Shown here piece after piece: positions 62,786 through 64,000 of a stretch of 64,000 nucleotides of DNA. This DNA comes from Saxidomus purpurata (taxonomy: Eukaryota; Mollusca; Bivalvia; Venerida; Veneridae), in NCBI GenBank assembly GCA_022818135.1, contig JAFMSR010000017.1, positions 3,281,333-3,345,332 on the forward strand. Direction: 5' to 3'. The translations under genes and the position numbers were made by a program. The notes under the pieces are model-generated. The model was not told the origin of the DNA. It saw nothing but the letters and a program-made list of their open reading frames with translations, and made no database searches. How positions within the stretch are numbered: position 1 is the first letter of the stretch; every line of letters starts with the position of its first letter.

Positions 62786-63407
62786 TTGAATTTGATGGGT
62801 ATGAAATTAATAAGTTACTTTTAGTGTTATCTGGGAACGAGTTTGTCAATTGGACACTGTATGACTTCTTTCTTTACGTGTTTCTTTTAGGCAGTCCTTT
62901 TCAATGATATTGGTAAATCCGTGTTTAACAGTTACCCATTCTTTAAACTTTTCAACAGAGATGACTTATAAGATACTGTGAAAAAAGGAAGTTTTTCCTA
63001 AAGTTTGTACATCGTAGGTAAAGTTGACTTGGGAAGGAGTACGTCAAGTTTAATCCATACTTCCCATTTTATGTATGTATATGCAGGACCGAATTGTAAA
63101 TTGCAGGCCTTAAAAATAATAAATTGTTCCGGTGTCTACAGAACGTGCAGAAACATTTCAGTGATGTTAGAATTGGAAGACGCACATCTTTGTCTCTGAA
63201 CGTGTAGCTTAAACACAGGTTTGCTTGAATGTAGAACATCCGCTGGTAATAACATGCACAGCTTAGCTCTTAACGATAACATCCCTTTGCTCTCTAACGT
63301 GCCGGACGGTGTAGCACTTATCTGCACGAGACTACCTCCGGGTTTCTAACCAGTTCATATCTAGATGGGTGGCAATTACTGATCATTTTTCTAATTTTTC
63401 CATGGCG

Positions 63408-63475
63408 CAAGCCGGGATTTGAACCGGGAATCTCTTTATTGGTAATCCAGATCGATAACCACTTCGCACAACCCT
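63408..63475 (-). mobile_element. Degenerate tRNA-like segment (probable SINE head)
   Basis: The minus strand contains GAAGTGGTTATCGA and a B-box-like CCCGGTTCAAATCCCGG. The arms do not fold into a full cloverleaf, so a functional tRNA is unlikely. Confidence 0.45.
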
Positions 63476-63791
63476 ATACTTTATAAATTTTATATTTTCT
63501 TTAAAAACTTCGTTTTGCGGTGTTAAATACCGCTAAAGGACAGTTCCAAAATCTTCTGTTACGAGAATATGTCTAAGTAAATGCGTTTTGTTTTTTGTTT
63601 TGAAGCAGCTTCTTAAATGCATGGAATATAAAATCTATCATGATATTAACTTTTTTACAGACCTCTTGCAAAAATCCCAGTATTCCGAAACATGTGCTAC
63701 ATGTATTGTTTTACCTTTAATAAATGATTAAATATATACATGTAATTTGTGTATGAAAACGATATACACAGTCTGTATGACCCTATTTTCT

Positions 63792-63852
63792 TTAGTGCAA
63801 CATGGGCATATTTCCTTCTTACTTAAATATGAGATACAACCTTGTTGCACTA
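63792..63852. repeat. 60-nt hairpin related to 55,591-55,650
   Basis: TTAGTGCAACA pairs with TGTTGCACTAA, followed by a mismatch and two more pairs. The loop ends in AAATATGAGATACAAC, as in the first hairpin. Confidence 0.7.
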
Positions 63853-64000
63853 ACGACGACTGTATTTAATGCGATGTACAAATGTAATTAATACACTGTT
63901 CATGGTTCTATATCTGCGAAAGATTTGAAAGTAAGCAAAGTTTGCCAGTGCTTTTAGAAAACAAAACAACAAATATGATAGGTATGTGTGCATGATTACA

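Overview
The window is AT-rich, intron-rich metazoan DNA from a mollusc, most likely a marine bivalve. The evidence is an SLC12A8 orthologue split over many short exons with GT-AG junctions, tRNA-derived SINEs, the dense 150-bp-period tandem repeats typical of clam genomes, and an immune-type HEPN/STAND gene of a kind expanded in bivalves. There is no operon, CRISPR or prokaryotic signal.

Layout. (1) 1-14,904, plus strand: an SLC12 cation-chloride-cotransporter-family gene, SLC12A8. Eleven exons are visible and the 5' end lies left of the window. Its introns are full of tandem-repeat families and SINEs. (2) 14,905-21,253: intergenic, the two flanking genes converge. (3) 21,254-34,307, minus strand: a gene I assembled from eight phase-compatible exons totalling exactly 1000 codons plus stop. 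It encodes a DZIP3-like HEPN domain, a coiled coil, a degenerate P-loop domain, an intact STAND-type P-loop NTPase, a disordered linker and an NHL-like beta-propeller. (4) About 36,500-62,690: a direct second copy of about 10,070-22,990. It carries a decayed 3' half of SLC12A8 and an intact but strongly diverged copy of the NHL exon (60,911-61,745), probably the last exon of a paralogue whose other exons lie right of the window.

Copy 2 was enlarged by at least four insertions: a 421-bp TTAA-flanked MITE, a 5.8-kb element with 1.1-kb inverted repeats and a TAA target duplication, a 581-bp hairpin-ended repeat, and a 5.8-kb DNA transposon with a 690-aa DDE transposase. Copy 1 preserves the empty sites, exactly for the last three and approximately for the MITE. 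The 5.8-kb DNA transposon sits precisely between AAA and TTT with no target duplication, the behaviour described for Spy-type transposons.

The main biological candidate is the HEPN - pseudo-NTPase - NTPase - NHL gene. HEPN domains are often RNases or adaptors, STAND NTPases act as switches and beta-propellers bind ligands, so the layout resembles an innate immune sensor. The two NHL exons differ by about 8% in nucleotides and about 17% in amino acids, while adjacent non-coding DNA differs by about 2%. All percentages are hand estimates.
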